Source of the DNA: Erythrobacter sp.
GTDB taxonomy: Bacteria; Pseudomonadota; Alphaproteobacteria; Sphingomonadales; Sphingomonadaceae
Direction of reading: 5' to 3'
Length of the DNA: 43,370 nt
Assembly: GCF_023653175.1 (NCBI RefSeq)
Contig: NZ_JAMNXL010000009.1
Span: 1-43,370 of the forward strand
In this document: one piece after another, positions 30,691-39,254 of the stretch
Layout: each line of letters opens with the position of its first letter
Numbering within the stretch: the first letter of the stretch is position 1
The notes under the pieces: generated by a model
Told to the model about the DNA's origin: nothing
Database searches by the model: none
The model's input: only the letters and a program-made list of their open reading frames with translations
Translations under genes and position numbers: made by a program

Positions 30691-31362
30691 TCATCCCGGG
30701 CGACGAGCCGTGCGGCGCGGGTCCTTGAAGGTGAAGGTGCTGTCGGCCACCGCCACGCCATAGCGCTGGTTCGACAGCTCCACCCGGGTGCGGTTGTTCT
30801 GGGCGTCGAGCGCGACCCAATAGGCGAGCTGCAGGCCTCCGGGCGCGGCGGCGTTCCGCGTGAAGATCATCGTGATCATCCCGAATTCGGGCTTCTTGGG
30901 ATCGCGCACCTGCACGCTGATCACGTCCTTGCTCGAGGTCGGCATCAGCTTGCCGAAGCGCTTCACGTCCTTGTCCGGATCGAACAGCGCACCGAGCGGC
31001 GAATTGCCGATCGGCCAGCGTTCGACCTGCGCGACCTCGTAGTCGATCACATAGAGCGACTTGCCGTTGGAGATGACGAGGAAGTCGGCGTTCTTGCCGT
31101 AGTCGAAGCGGATCTTGCCCGGACGCTTGAGGGTCATCACCCCGCGCAGGGCCTGGCCGTTGCGATCGGTCTGGACGAAGTCGGCCTTCATGGTCGAGAT
31201 CGCGCGCAGCGCGGCGACGACGCGGTCGAGATCGGTGGCGGCAGCCTGCGCCGCGGCGGGCGCGGTCAGCGGGGTGGGGGTGCCGGGGGCGAGGCCAAGC
31301 GCAAGCGCCCCGGCCGAAAGGCCGAGCGCTGCGATGCGAAACGTTGTGGAAGCTGTTTTCAT
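30691..31362 (-). CDS. lolA: LolA-like outer membrane lipoprotein carrier protein
   Basis: The 223-residue protein has a signal peptide (MKTASTTFRIAALGLSAGALALGLAP..., cleavage probably near AAAQA, ~residue 40). It also has the LolA/LolB-like half-barrel signature: KADFVQTDRNGQALRGVMTLKRPGKIRFDY and DGKSLYV-type NGKSLYVIDYEVAQVERWPI. LolA carries lipoproteins across the periplasm. Alphaproteobacteria encode several LolA-like proteins, so the symbol is by family. ATG 31362 was chosen because of the signal peptide. It is downstream of rpmG in the same direction, 81 bp apart. Confidence 0.85.
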   Translation of the reverse strand: MKTASTTFRIAALGLSAGALALGLAPGTPTPLTAPAAAQAAATDLDRVVAALRAISTMKADFVQTDRNGQALRGVMTLKRPGKIRFDYGKNADFLVISNGKSLYVIDYEVAQVERWPIGNSPLGALFDPDKDVKRFGKLMPTSSKDVISVQVRDPKKPEFGMITMIFTRNAAAPGGLQLAYWVALDAQNNRTRVELSNQRYGVAVADSTFTFKDPRRTARRPG

Positions 31363-31443
31363 GCCGCTGCGCCTAGGTCGCATGGCTTGAACTGTCGATG
31401 AATTGCCGCGCGCGTCGCCATACAGGTGCGCGCGGCAGAAGCC

Positions 31444-31611
31444 TTACTTGATCTTGGCTTCCTTGAATTCGACATGCTTGCGCGCGACGGGGTCGTACTT
31501 CCGGAAGCTCATCTTCTCGGTGATGTTGCGCGGGTTCTTCTTGGTCACGTAGAAGAAACCGGTGCCCTCGCTCGAGACGAGGCGGATCTTGACGGTGGTG
31601 GGCTTCGCCAT
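31444..31611 (-). CDS. rpmG: 50S ribosomal protein L33
   Basis: The gene encodes 55 residues, reading [20 protein letters not shown], then [20 protein letters not shown] and [15 protein letters not shown]. Length, the T-G-x-F-Y-x-T-x-K-N motif and the basic tail match alphaproteobacterial L33 of the cysteine-free type, so it does not bind zinc. It is a structural component near the ribosomal E site. I translated it directly from the minus strand. Confidence 0.95.
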   Translation of the reverse strand: MAKPTTVKIRLVSSEGTGFFYVTKKNPRNITEKMSFRKYDPVARKHVEFKEAKIK

Positions 31612-31764
31612 GGCGGTATCCTGTCAACTGGGTCGGCCCCTCGGGTGCGTCTCGCGGGGCTAAAAAGCAAATAGCGGCGCGCCCGGAAGGCCCGGCACAC
31701 CGCCACATGGGCGCGCCATTCGCCGATTCACCGGCAAAAGTCAAGGCGGGAGCCTGCGGCACGG

Positions 31765-32196
31765 TCACCAGTCCGAGGCGCGGGGTTTGCCGCGATTGGC
31801 CTTCACCGCGCCGCGCACCTTCTTGACCTTCAAGCGCTCGGTCTTGCCGACGCGGTTCACCCGGGTCTTGGCGCGGCGCTTGGGCTCGGTCTCGGCCTCC
31901 TCGAGCAGCGCGGCCAGCTTGGCGCGCGCATCCTGGCGGTTGGCGTCCTGTGTGCGGTGCGCCTTGGAGGTGACGATGAGGTCGCCATTGCCCGCCAGCT
32001 TCGCACCGGCCAGCTTGCGCAGCCGCGCGAAGACCGGGGGCGAGAGGCGCAGCGCATAGACATTCACCCGCAGCTCCACCTCCGTGGCGACCTTGTTGGC
32101 GTTCTGCCCGCCGGGGCCCGAGCCTGCGAGAAAGCTCTCGCTCGCCAGCCTTATCGCCCGGGCAGCGAGGGGTTCGGGCGCGTCGGCCTCATCCAT
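31765..32196 (-). CDS. arfB: Alternative ribosome-rescue factor ArfB (peptidyl-tRNA hydrolase)
   Basis: The 143-residue protein has the class I release-factor-like GGQ motif at residues 29-31 in GSGPGGQNANKVAT. A long basic C-terminal tail (RRAKTRVNRVGKTERLKVKKVRGAVKANRGK) would enter the mRNA channel. ArfB hydrolyses peptidyl-tRNA on stalled ribosomes. Its start lies inside the end of the pseudouridine synthase gene (8-nt overlap), making it the third gene of pabBC-rluA-arfB. Confidence 0.93.
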   Translation of the reverse strand: MDEADAPEPLAARAIRLASESFLAGSGPGGQNANKVATEVELRVNVYALRLSPPVFARLRKLAGAKLAGNGDLIVTSKAHRTQDANRQDARAKLAALLEEAETEPKRRAKTRVNRVGKTERLKVKKVRGAVKANRGKPRASDW

Positions 32197-32848
32197 CCTT
32201 CGCCCCGAGCGCGAGGAAATCGGCAGGCAGCGGCGCGCGCGCCTCGACCGGCGTCTTGCCGGGGCGGGCGACGGTCAGGCTTTCGGCATGGAGCATCGTG
32301 CGCTTGGCCCCGGGCGCATTGCCCGCGCCGTAGACCGGATCGCCCAGCAGGGCCGCGCCGAGACCCTTCAGCGCGTGGACGCGCAGCTGGTGGGTGCGCC
32401 CGGTCTCGGGGCGGAAGCGGATCAGGCTGTGCCCGCCCAGCTCCTCGACCAGCTCCCAGTGCGAGACCGCGGGCTTGCCCTTCTTCGCCGCGATCATCCG
32501 CCAGCCCTTCTCCGCCGAGCTGATCTTGGCGAGCGCGAGTTCGATCGTGCCTTCCGTGCCCGGCGGACGCCCGGCAAGGATCGCAAGATAGGTCTTGCCC
32601 ACCAGCCGCTCCTCGAACGCCCGGTTGAAGCGCGCCAGCGCCTTGGGGTTCCTCGCCAGCAGCAGGCAGCCGCTAGTGTCCGTATCGAGCCGGTGCACCG
32701 CCACCGGCGGGCGCTGGAAGCCCAGCTTCAGCCCCTCGAGATGGTCCTCGAGGCAGATCCCGCCCTTCCTCGGCCGGTCGACCGACATGCCCGAAGGCTT
32801 GTCGATCACCAGCGCCTCGCCGTCTTCGTAGAGGATCGGCAAGGTCAT
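32189..32848 (-). CDS. RluA-family RNA pseudouridine synthase
   Basis: A protein of 219 residues. It has the catalytic Asp motif HRLDTDTSG (residues ~52-60), LVIDKPSGMSV near the N-terminus, and RTHQLRVHAL and LGDPVYG downstream, as in RluA/RluC/RluD. There is no S4 domain, so it is like RluA/TruC-type single-domain members. The rRNA or tRNA target cannot be named. Its ATGA start overlaps the pabBC stop. Confidence 0.93.
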   Translation of the reverse strand: MTLPILYEDGEALVIDKPSGMSVDRPRKGGICLEDHLEGLKLGFQRPPVAVHRLDTDTSGCLLLARNPKALARFNRAFEERLVGKTYLAILAGRPPGTEGTIELALAKISSAEKGWRMIAAKKGKPAVSHWELVEELGGHSLIRFRPETGRTHQLRVHALKGLGAALLGDPVYGAGNAPGAKRTMLHAESLTVARPGKTPVEARAPLPADFLALGAKDG

Positions 32849-34671
32849 GCGAGCACCGCCTTCATCAGCCCGCGCAGGGCGTTGCCGATCCAGAAGCCGT
32901 TCGCCAGATCATCCAGTGTCAACTCCCCCTCGCGCGCGCGGCCCTGGGCGATGAGGCTGGCTCGCAGCACGCCGGGCAGCAGGCCGAGCGCTGTTGGCGG
33001 GGTGACGAGCACGCCGTCCGGCCCTTCCGCGAAGACGCTGGTCCAGCTGCCCTCGGTCACGAGGCCCCCACCCGCTTCGGCGCCGCGCACCAGCAGCGCT
33101 TCCTCGGCGCCAAGGCCGCGTGCCGCCGCCAGCGCGTCTTCATAGAAGCCGCGGTCGGAGGTCTTGTGCGCGAGCCGCCAGTCGGAGGGGTCAAGCGGGT
33201 GAGGCAGCGCGGCAACCTTGACCGGCTCGGCCAGAGCTGCGGGGAGCGGCGCGGTCTCGAGCGCGCTCGCACCGCTGCGCGCCACCAGCAGACGCACCTT
33301 GGCAGGCCCGTCGAGCTCGAAGCACAGCGCCTGGATCTGGTTGCGCAGGGCATGGCGGTCGAAGGTGAAGCCCAGCGTGGCCGCGCTCGCCTTCATCCGC
33401 GCAAGGTGGTCTTCGAGCAGCGCAATCCCCGTGTCGGGTGCGAAGCGCATCGTCTCGATGAGATCGCATTGCGGCGCCGTCAGCCCCGGCGCCAAGCGGC
33501 GCAGGAAGCCCGCCTTGACCTCGCATTCGCGGCGTTCGGCCAGCGGATCGCTGTCGGCGACGATGGCCGAGCCGATCCCGAGCACCGCGCTGCCCTGCCC
33601 GTTCTCGACGGGGGTGAGCCGCAGCGTGCGGATCGCGACGTTAATGGCCGCGTTGCCATCCGCGTCGATCCGCCCGATCGCCCCGCAATAGGCCCCGCGC
33701 GCATCGCGCTCGGTGGCGGTGAGCAGCTCCATCGCCCGGATCTTGGGCGCGCCGGTGATCGAGCCGCAGGGGAACAGCGCGCGCACGAGATCCATCGCGC
33801 CCTTGCCCGGGCTGAGCCGCGCGCGCACCGTGGAGACCATCTGGTGCACCGTCGGATAGGTCTCAACCGCGAAGGGCGCATCGACATGGACGCTGCCTGC
33901 CTCGGCGACGCGGGAGAGGTCGTTGCGCATCAGGTCGACGATCATCAGGTTCTCGGCACGGTCCTTCACCGAAGCCGCCAGCTCCTCCACCGCCGCGCGG
34001 TCCGCCGCAGGGTCGGCGGCGCGGGGGCGGGTGCCCTTCATCGGCTTGACCTTGGCTTCCTCGCCGGCGAGCGCCACGAACAGTTCGGGCGAGAAGCTCA
34101 GCAGCCAGTGCGATCCGTCGAAGATCAGTCCGCCATAGCCCGCCGCCGCCGCGCCGCGCAGCGCGGCATAAAGCCCCACCGGATCGCCCCGGTATGATCC
34201 GGCGAGCGGGTAGGTGAGGTTCGCCTGATAGATATCGCCCGCATGGATCGCCTCGCTGAGCGCCGCGAAACACGCGCCGTAGCCGCCGGGCGAGAGCTGC
34301 GGCTCCATCGGCCCGAGCGTGCCCGGCCCCTCTGCGCGCGCCGCCAGCCAGGCGGGCACATCGGCGGCTGCGATGCGGGTCGGGGCATCGAACAGCCCGA
34401 GCCACACCAGCGGGCCTGCCGCGCCGCTGCGCGCTGCCGCATGGGCCATGAGCCTGGGCTCGAGCGCCAGCCCCGCTTCATAGGCGATCATGCCCGCCAG
34501 CGCGCCGCCTTCGGCCACCCGTGCGGCCTCGGCCGCGGACAGCACCGCTTCGACCTCGCTTGCCCGATGCGCCACAAACAGCGCGCGCGGGCTCTCGTAG
34601 AGCAGCGCGTCGGCAGCGCCGTCTCCGGCGCGGGCGTCATCGAGGAGGACGAATGGTGCGGGGGAACCCAT
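32845..34671 (-). CDS. pabBC: Fused aminodeoxychorismate synthase component I / aminodeoxychorismate lyase
   Basis: The 608-residue protein has two parts. Residues ~1-360 form the chorismate-binding PabB domain (VKPMKGTRPRAADPAADR, ENLMIVDLMRNDL, FPCGSITGAPKIRAMEL, GIGSAIVADSDP). Residues ~380-608 form a PLP-dependent class IV lyase domain (LIETMRFAPDTGIALLEDHLARM, EGSWTSVFAEG, LLPGVLRASLI). Together they make p-aminobenzoate from chorismate for folate synthesis; the glutaminase PabA is not here. Such fusions are common in alphaproteobacteria. ATG 34671 is the chosen start, divergent from the HerA-like gene (101 bp). Confidence 0.93.
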   Translation of the reverse strand: MGSPAPFVLLDDARAGDGAADALLYESPRALFVAHRASEVEAVLSAAEAARVAEGGALAGMIAYEAGLALEPRLMAHAAARSGAAGPLVWLGLFDAPTRIAAADVPAWLAARAEGPGTLGPMEPQLSPGGYGACFAALSEAIHAGDIYQANLTYPLAGSYRGDPVGLYAALRGAAAAGYGGLIFDGSHWLLSFSPELFVALAGEEAKVKPMKGTRPRAADPAADRAAVEELAASVKDRAENLMIVDLMRNDLSRVAEAGSVHVDAPFAVETYPTVHQMVSTVRARLSPGKGAMDLVRALFPCGSITGAPKIRAMELLTATERDARGAYCGAIGRIDADGNAAINVAIRTLRLTPVENGQGSAVLGIGSAIVADSDPLAERRECEVKAGFLRRLAPGLTAPQCDLIETMRFAPDTGIALLEDHLARMKASAATLGFTFDRHALRNQIQALCFELDGPAKVRLLVARSGASALETAPLPAALAEPVKVAALPHPLDPSDWRLAHKTSDRGFYEDALAAARGLGAEEALLVRGAEAGGGLVTEGSWTSVFAEGPDGVLVTPPTALGLLPGVLRASLIAQGRAREGELTLDDLANGFWIGNALRGLMKAVLA

Positions 34672-34772
34672 GGGGGAATCCTTGGCCCAATCGCGCGCCG
34701 CTGTCGAGAACTTGACCGCCGCGCCTTGCCCCTGCACACCTCCGCGCGACACGTTACCAACTGGGGGCAGGC

Positions 34773-36311
34773 ATGACTGAAGGCGCATCCGACATCTTTC
34801 TCGGCCTCGGCGCGGACGGATCGCGCCAGGCGCTGCTGCTCGGGCGCGCGAACCGTCACGGACTGATCGCGGGCGCGACCGGCACCGGCAAGACCGTGAC
34901 CCTGCAGGGCATCGCCGAGAGCTTCTCGGCCGCGGGCGTGCCGGTGTTCCTTGCCGACGTGAAGGGCGACCTGTCGGGGATCGCCATGCCCGGCTCGCCG
35001 ACCTTCAAGCACGCCGACAAGCTGGAGGCACGCGCGAAGGAGCTCGGCATCACCGATTACAGCTATGCCGACAATCCGGTGATCTTCTGGGATCTCTACG
35101 GCGAGCAGGGCCACCCGATCCGCACCACCGTGTCCGAGATGGGCCCGCTGCTGCTGTCGCGCCTGCTCGATTTGAACGAGACACAGGAAGGCGTGCTGCA
35201 GATCATCTTCCGCTATGCCGATGAAAATGGCCTGCTGCTGCTGGACTTCGAGGATCTGTCGGCGCTGCTCGCCTGGGCGAACGAGAATGCGGCGGACCTT
35301 TCGGGCAAATACGGCAATGTCACCAAGCCCTCGGTCGGCTCGATCCAGCGGCAGCTTCTGAGCTTCGAGGCGCAGGGGGCGAACCATTTCTTCGGGGAGC
35401 CGGCGCTGGAGATTGGCGACTTCCTCAAGGTCGACGAGCAGGGGCGCGGCTATGTGAACGTGCTCGCCGCCGACAAGCTGATGCGCAGCCCCAAGCTCTA
35501 CGCCACCTTCCTCTTGTGGCTGCTGGCCGAACTTTTCGAGAGCCTGCCCGAGGTGGGCGATCCCGAGAAACCCAAGCTGGTGTTCTTCTTCGACGAGGCG
35601 CACCTGCTGTTCGACGACGCCCCCAAGGCCCTGCAGGACACGATCGAGCAGGTGGTGCGGCTGATCCGCTCGAAGGGCGTGGGCGTGTTCTTCGTCACCC
35701 AGAACCCGATCGACATTCCCGAGGAGGTCGCCGGCCAGCTCGGCAACCGGGTGCAGCATGCCCTGCGCGCCTTCACCCCGCGTGACCAGCGCGCGATCAA
35801 GGCGGCGGCCGAGACCTTCCGGGTCAACCCCAAGCTCGATGTCGAAGCTGCGATCACCGAGCTCAAGGTCGGCGAGGCGCTGGTCTCGACCCTTGATGAC
35901 GACGGCGCGCCGACGGTGGTCGAGCGCGCGCTGATCAAGCCGCCGCGCTCGCGGTTGGGGCCGGTCAGCGAGAAGGAGCGCGCGATCATCCAGTCGATCA
36001 GCCCGCTCGAGGGCAAGTACGATACGGCCGTGGACCGCGAGAGCGCCGCCGAAGTGCTCGCCGCCAAGGCCGCCGATGCCGCGGCGACGGCGGAGGAAGT
36101 GGCCGAGAAGGGCGTCGAGGAAGTCGCCAAGCGCGAACGCAAGACGCCGTCTGTCTGGGAGAAGGCCGGCAAGAGCGCGATGACCGCTGCCAGCGGTTCG
36201 CTCGCCTCGATGGCGGTGGCGATGGTGCTCGGCAAGAAGTCGGGCGCCGACCCACTGAAGACCGGGGCGACCGCTTTCGTGCGGAACCTCATCGGCGGGC
36301 TGATGCGCTAG
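34773..36311 (+). CDS. HerA-like ATPase, DUF853 family
   Basis: A P-loop ATPase of 512 residues. It has Walker A GATGTGKT (34-41), [39 protein letters not shown], Walker [13 protein letters not shown] and sensor-like [14 protein letters not shown] with arginine finger region [12 protein letters not shown]. This is the HerA/VirB4-like DUF853 family; a role in DNA translocation or repair is suggested by fold only. The C-terminal ~90 residues include an Ala/Glu-rich coiled stretch and a Gly-rich tail. A parS-like site lies 26 bp after the stop. Confidence 0.9.
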   Translation: MTEGASDIFLGLGADGSRQALLLGRANRHGLIAGATGTGKTVTLQGIAESFSAAGVPVFLADVKGDLSGIAMPGSPTFKHADKLEARAKELGITDYSYADNPVIFWDLYGEQGHPIRTTVSEMGPLLLSRLLDLNETQEGVLQIIFRYADENGLLLLDFEDLSALLAWANENAADLSGKYGNVTKPSVGSIQRQLLSFEAQGANHFFGEPALEIGDFLKVDEQGRGYVNVLAADKLMRSPKLYATFLLWLLAELFESLPEVGDPEKPKLVFFFDEAHLLFDDAPKALQDTIEQVVRLIRSKGVGVFFVTQNPIDIPEEVAGQLGNRVQHALRAFTPRDQRAIKAAAETFRVNPKLDVEAAITELKVGEALVSTLDDDGAPTVVERALIKPPRSRLGPVSEKERAIIQSISPLEGKYDTAVDRESAAEVLAAKAADAAATAEEVAEKGVEEVAKRERKTPSVWEKAGKSAMTAASGSLASMAVAMVLGKKSGADPLKTGATAFVRNLIGGLMR

Positions 36312-36336
36312 AACCGCGCGCCTGCGAGGCGCCGAC

Positions 36337-36352
36337 TGTTTCACGTGGAACA
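36337..36352. other. parS-like centromere site (ParB binding)
   Basis: TGTTTCACGTGGAACA differs from the near-universal bacterial parS consensus TGTTTCACGTGAAACA by one base. The flanks extend the palindrome (GACTGTT...AACAGTC, 36334-36355). It lies in the 100-bp gap between the HerA-like gene and the cupin gene. parS sites are normally clustered near the replication origin. The match is seen directly; ParB binding is inferred from the consensus. Confidence 0.85.
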
Positions 36353-36411
36353 GTCGATGACCCGCGCACGATCGTGCAACGACCGCGCGACGAGGGTGCA
36401 ACGCGCGCGCC

Positions 36412-36807
36412 CTAGCGTGGCCGGTGCTGCGTGCCCTCGCCTGCGGTGATGAAGATCGCGGTTGCGCTCCCGGACACGTCGGCGGTGTGCCATACGCCTG
36501 CCGGGTTGATCGCATATTCTCCGGCAGCGAGCGGGGTTTCGGCGAGGCTGCCGCCCGCCAGCTCCTGCACCAGCACCATGGCGCCGTGGGTGCAGATCAC
36601 CACCTCGTCGCCCGCGGGGTGCATCTCCCAAGCGGTCCAATCCTCGGTGAAGGTGTATTGCGAGACGAGGCGGCCTTCCGCCCCGTCTGCCGCGTGACGC
36701 GCGCCGTAGCCTTCGTACCATTCCATCCCGGCGAAAGGCGGCTCCTCGACCGCCTTCGCGCCGAGGCCGAGATGGATGAAGCGCTCCTCGAGGCGCGGCG
36801 CGCTCAT
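36412..36807 (-). CDS. Small cupin-domain protein
   Basis: The 131-residue single-domain protein has a cupin pattern: WTAWEMHPAGDEVVICTHGAMVLV (first motif with H, D and E) and AGEYAINPAGVWHTADV (second motif with the late His). It could be a metal-binding dioxygenase/isomerase or binding protein; substrate unknown. Its ATGA start overlaps the stop of the upstream VOC gene, so both belong to one transcript and might act on one substrate. Confidence 0.8.
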   Translation of the reverse strand: MSAPRLEERFIHLGLGAKAVEEPPFAGMEWYEGYGARHAADGAEGRLVSQYTFTEDWTAWEMHPAGDEVVICTHGAMVLVQELAGGSLAETPLAAGEYAINPAGVWHTADVSGSATAIFITAGEGTQHRPR

Positions 36808-37196
36808 TCCTCGGACTTTTCGGGCGCGACCATGCAGAAGGCGTTCAATTTGTTACCATCGGGATCGCGGAAATAGGCGGCGTAGAAGCCGTCATTGCCG
36901 CGCGGCCCCGGCGCGCCTTCGCAGGTGCCGCCGTGGGCGAGCGCGGTGTCGTAGACCGTGTGGACCTGTTCGGGCGATTTCACTTCGAGCGCCACCATTA
37001 CCCCGTTGCCGACGGTGGCGGGCTGACCATCGAACGGCACGGTCGCCGCGATCCCCGGCGGGCCGCCGAACTCGCCCCACGCGATGAAGCTGTCGAAGTC
37101 CATCATCCGTCCCACGCCGAACTGCGCGGCGAGCGCGTCATAGAAGGCTGCCGCGCGGGGCAGGTCGTTGGTGCCGAGGGTGACGTAGCCGATCAT
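36804..37196 (-). CDS. VOC-superfamily (glyoxalase-like) protein
   Basis: A protein of 130 residues with two beta-alpha-beta-beta-beta modules: the first is MIGYVTLGTNDLPRAAAFYDALAAQFG, the last ends in FYAAYFRDPDGNKLNAFCM, where the final metal-ligand position is Asn/Ala rather than Glu (typical VOC ends D-P-D-G-N-x-x-E). Loss of this ligand argues for a non-catalytic or divergent member. GGAGG lies 7 nt before ATG 37196. It is followed by the coupled cupin gene. Confidence 0.82.
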   Translation of the reverse strand: MIGYVTLGTNDLPRAAAFYDALAAQFGVGRMMDFDSFIAWGEFGGPPGIAATVPFDGQPATVGNGVMVALEVKSPEQVHTVYDTALAHGGTCEGAPGPRGNDGFYAAYFRDPDGNKLNAFCMVAPEKSEE

Positions 37197-37271
37197 GTGT
37201 GTTCCTCCCATGCCATGCGAATCGATGTTGGAACATTACAGGAACATTATCGGGGTAACAAGCAACCTTCT

Positions 37272-37363
37272 CCCCGTCCCGGACCTGGTCCGGGACCCCG
37301 CTTGCTTTTCAGGCGGTTGCGAAAAGCAAAGCTGCTGGGCCCCGGGTCAAGCCCGGGGCGGGG
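37272..37363. repeat. ~92-bp imperfect palindromic intergenic element (copy 2)
   Basis: The left arm (from CCCCGTCCCGGACC, ending GCTTTTC at 37310) and the right arm (from GAAAAGC at 37321, ending GGGCGGGG) are inverted copies with a few gaps and a ~10-nt loop. The outer sequence CCCGG(A/G)C(C/T)TG resembles the element at 26742-26831. It immediately follows the M24 aminopeptidase stop and could also act as a transcription barrier before the VOC gene. Confidence 0.7.
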
Positions 37364-37366
37364 GCG

Positions 37367-39175
37367 TTAGAGGGGCTGGGTCTCGCGCTCCACCCAGGCC
37401 AGATCCTCGCCCGCGAGGCGTGGGCTGAGCAGCGCGCGGACCTTCGCGTGGTAGGCGTCGACCCAGGCGATTTCCTCCGCCGTCAGCAGGGCCTTGTCGA
37501 TCAGCTTGCGATCCAGCGGCACGTAGGTCAGCGTCTCGAAGCCGAGATACTTGCCTTCCGCCCCTGCAATCTCCCGCTCCTCGACCAGCACCAGGTTCTC
37601 GATCCGGATGCCGAAGGTGCCCGGCTTGTAATAGCCCGGCTCGTTGGAAAGGATCATGCCCGCGTGCAGCTCCTGACCCGTCCCGGCCTGCCCGCCCGAG
37701 GGCTTGGCGATGCGCTGCGGGCCCTCGTGGACGCTGAGGAAGCTCCCCACCCCGTGGCCGGTGCCGTGGGCGTAGTCGACGCCTGCCTCCCACAGATATT
37801 GCCGCGCCAGCACGTCGAGCTGGCCGCCCGCTGTGCCTTGCGGGAAGACCGCGCGGGCGAGCTGGATGTGGCCCTTGAGGACGCGCGTGTTGCGGTCGCG
37901 CATTTCGGCGCTCGGCTCTCCGGGCCCGACCCACACGGTGCGGGTGATGTCCGTCGTGCCGCCCGGATACTGCCCGCCCGAATCGACGAGGTAGATCGAG
38001 GATGGCGGAATCGCGATATTGCTGTCCTCGTCCACCTTGTAATGCGGCAGCGCGGCGTGGCCGGCGGCGGCGGAGATAGTGTCGAAGGAGAGATCACGCA
38101 GCCCTTGGTCTTCCTCGCGGAAGGCTTGCAGGCGCGCGGCGGCGGAGAGTTCATCCACCCCGCCCCCCGGGGCTTCGATCTCCAGCCAGCGCAGGAACTT
38201 CGAAACCGCCGCCCCGTCGCGCGCCTGCGCGTCGCGGTGGCCCTGTTGCTCGGCGGCGTTCTTGACCGCCTTGGTGAGGATCGTCGGGTCCTGCTTGAAG
38301 GCGAAGCTCGCGCCGCCTGCCCGCAGCGCCTGCGCGATGCCGACCACCGCGAAATCGGGATCGAGCGCCACGCTCTTGCCCGCGAAGGCGGAGCCGAGCG
38401 CTCCCTCGAAGGCGGCACGTTCGCGGATCGTCACCGCATTACCCAAGTGGCGGGTGAGCTCGGGCGTGACCTTCTCGGGCGCAATGAACAGCTCGGCGCT
38501 GCCGTCCTTGTGCGCGATCACATAGGAGAGCGCGACCGGGGTGTGCGCCACGTCGGCGCCGCGGATGTTGAGCAGCCATGCGACCGAATCCAGCGCGGGG
38601 ATGACGACCGCGTCGTGGCCCTCCTTGACCAGCCAGTCGGCGACTGCGGCGCGCTTGTCGGCCGAGGAGCGGCCCGCCAGCGCATCCTCGTGCGGGATGG
38701 CGACGGCGGGCGAGGGGGCGGGGCGGTCGGCCCACACGGCGTCCACCGGATTGCTCTCGGCGGGCACGAGCGCGATGCCCTTGGCGGCGACGCGCTTCTT
38801 CAGCGCCTCGACCCACGCCCAGGTGTGGAGCCAGGGGTCATAGGCGATCCGCGCGCCACTTTCGCACACCTCACCCAACCATCCGCCGAGCGTGTCCTTG
38901 GGGACCGAGCGATACTCAAATAGATTGCCGTCGACCTGCTCGCGCACCTGCACAGTGTAGCGTCCGTCGACGAAGATCGCAGCGTGGGTGAGCGTCACCG
39001 CGGCAAACCCCGCCGAGCCGCCGAAGCCCGTCAGCCACGCGAGGCGCTGGGCGTAGTCGCCGACATATTCGCTCATATGCTCGTCGGAGATGGGGACGAT
39101 AAAGCCGTCTAGCCCCCGCCGCTTCAGCTCCTCGCGCAGGGCGGCAAGGCGGGCTTCATGGGTTTGCATCAGCAT
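37367..39175 (-). CDS. Xaa-Pro aminopeptidase, M24B family (AMPP1-like)
   Basis: The 602-residue protein has three parts like eukaryotic cytosolic APP1. Two creatinase-like N-terminal domains (~1-310; FIVPISDEHMSEYVGDYAQRLAWLTGFGGSAG) precede the pita-bread catalytic domain, with metal ligands in VDSGGQYPGGTTDITRT, HGTGHGVGSFLSVHE, NEPGYY and ENLVLVEE. A C-terminal extension follows. It removes N-terminal residues preceding proline. ATG 39175 or ATG 39169 is the start; no signal peptide is present, so it is cytoplasmic. Confidence 0.92.
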   Translation of the reverse strand: MLMQTHEARLAALREELKRRGLDGFIVPISDEHMSEYVGDYAQRLAWLTGFGGSAGFAAVTLTHAAIFVDGRYTVQVREQVDGNLFEYRSVPKDTLGGWLGEVCESGARIAYDPWLHTWAWVEALKKRVAAKGIALVPAESNPVDAVWADRPAPSPAVAIPHEDALAGRSSADKRAAVADWLVKEGHDAVVIPALDSVAWLLNIRGADVAHTPVALSYVIAHKDGSAELFIAPEKVTPELTRHLGNAVTIRERAAFEGALGSAFAGKSVALDPDFAVVGIAQALRAGGASFAFKQDPTILTKAVKNAAEQQGHRDAQARDGAAVSKFLRWLEIEAPGGGVDELSAAARLQAFREEDQGLRDLSFDTISAAAGHAALPHYKVDEDSNIAIPPSSIYLVDSGGQYPGGTTDITRTVWVGPGEPSAEMRDRNTRVLKGHIQLARAVFPQGTAGGQLDVLARQYLWEAGVDYAHGTGHGVGSFLSVHEGPQRIAKPSGGQAGTGQELHAGMILSNEPGYYKPGTFGIRIENLVLVEEREIAGAEGKYLGFETLTYVPLDRKLIDKALLTAEEIAWVDAYHAKVRALLSPRLAGEDLAWVERETQPL

Positions 39176-39254
39176 GGGCTTAGGTCTTTCCGAGTCCTGA
39201 CGTGGCGCTGGCGTCAATATAGGCGCTTTGCGGCAATCCTGCCACCGGCCGGCG

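Noticed and set aside
34488-36515. A 675-codon open frame antisense to the HerA-like gene, spanning the parS site
   Set aside because: It runs through intergenic DNA and overlaps pabBC. Its FHVKQ segment is just the translation of the parS palindrome.
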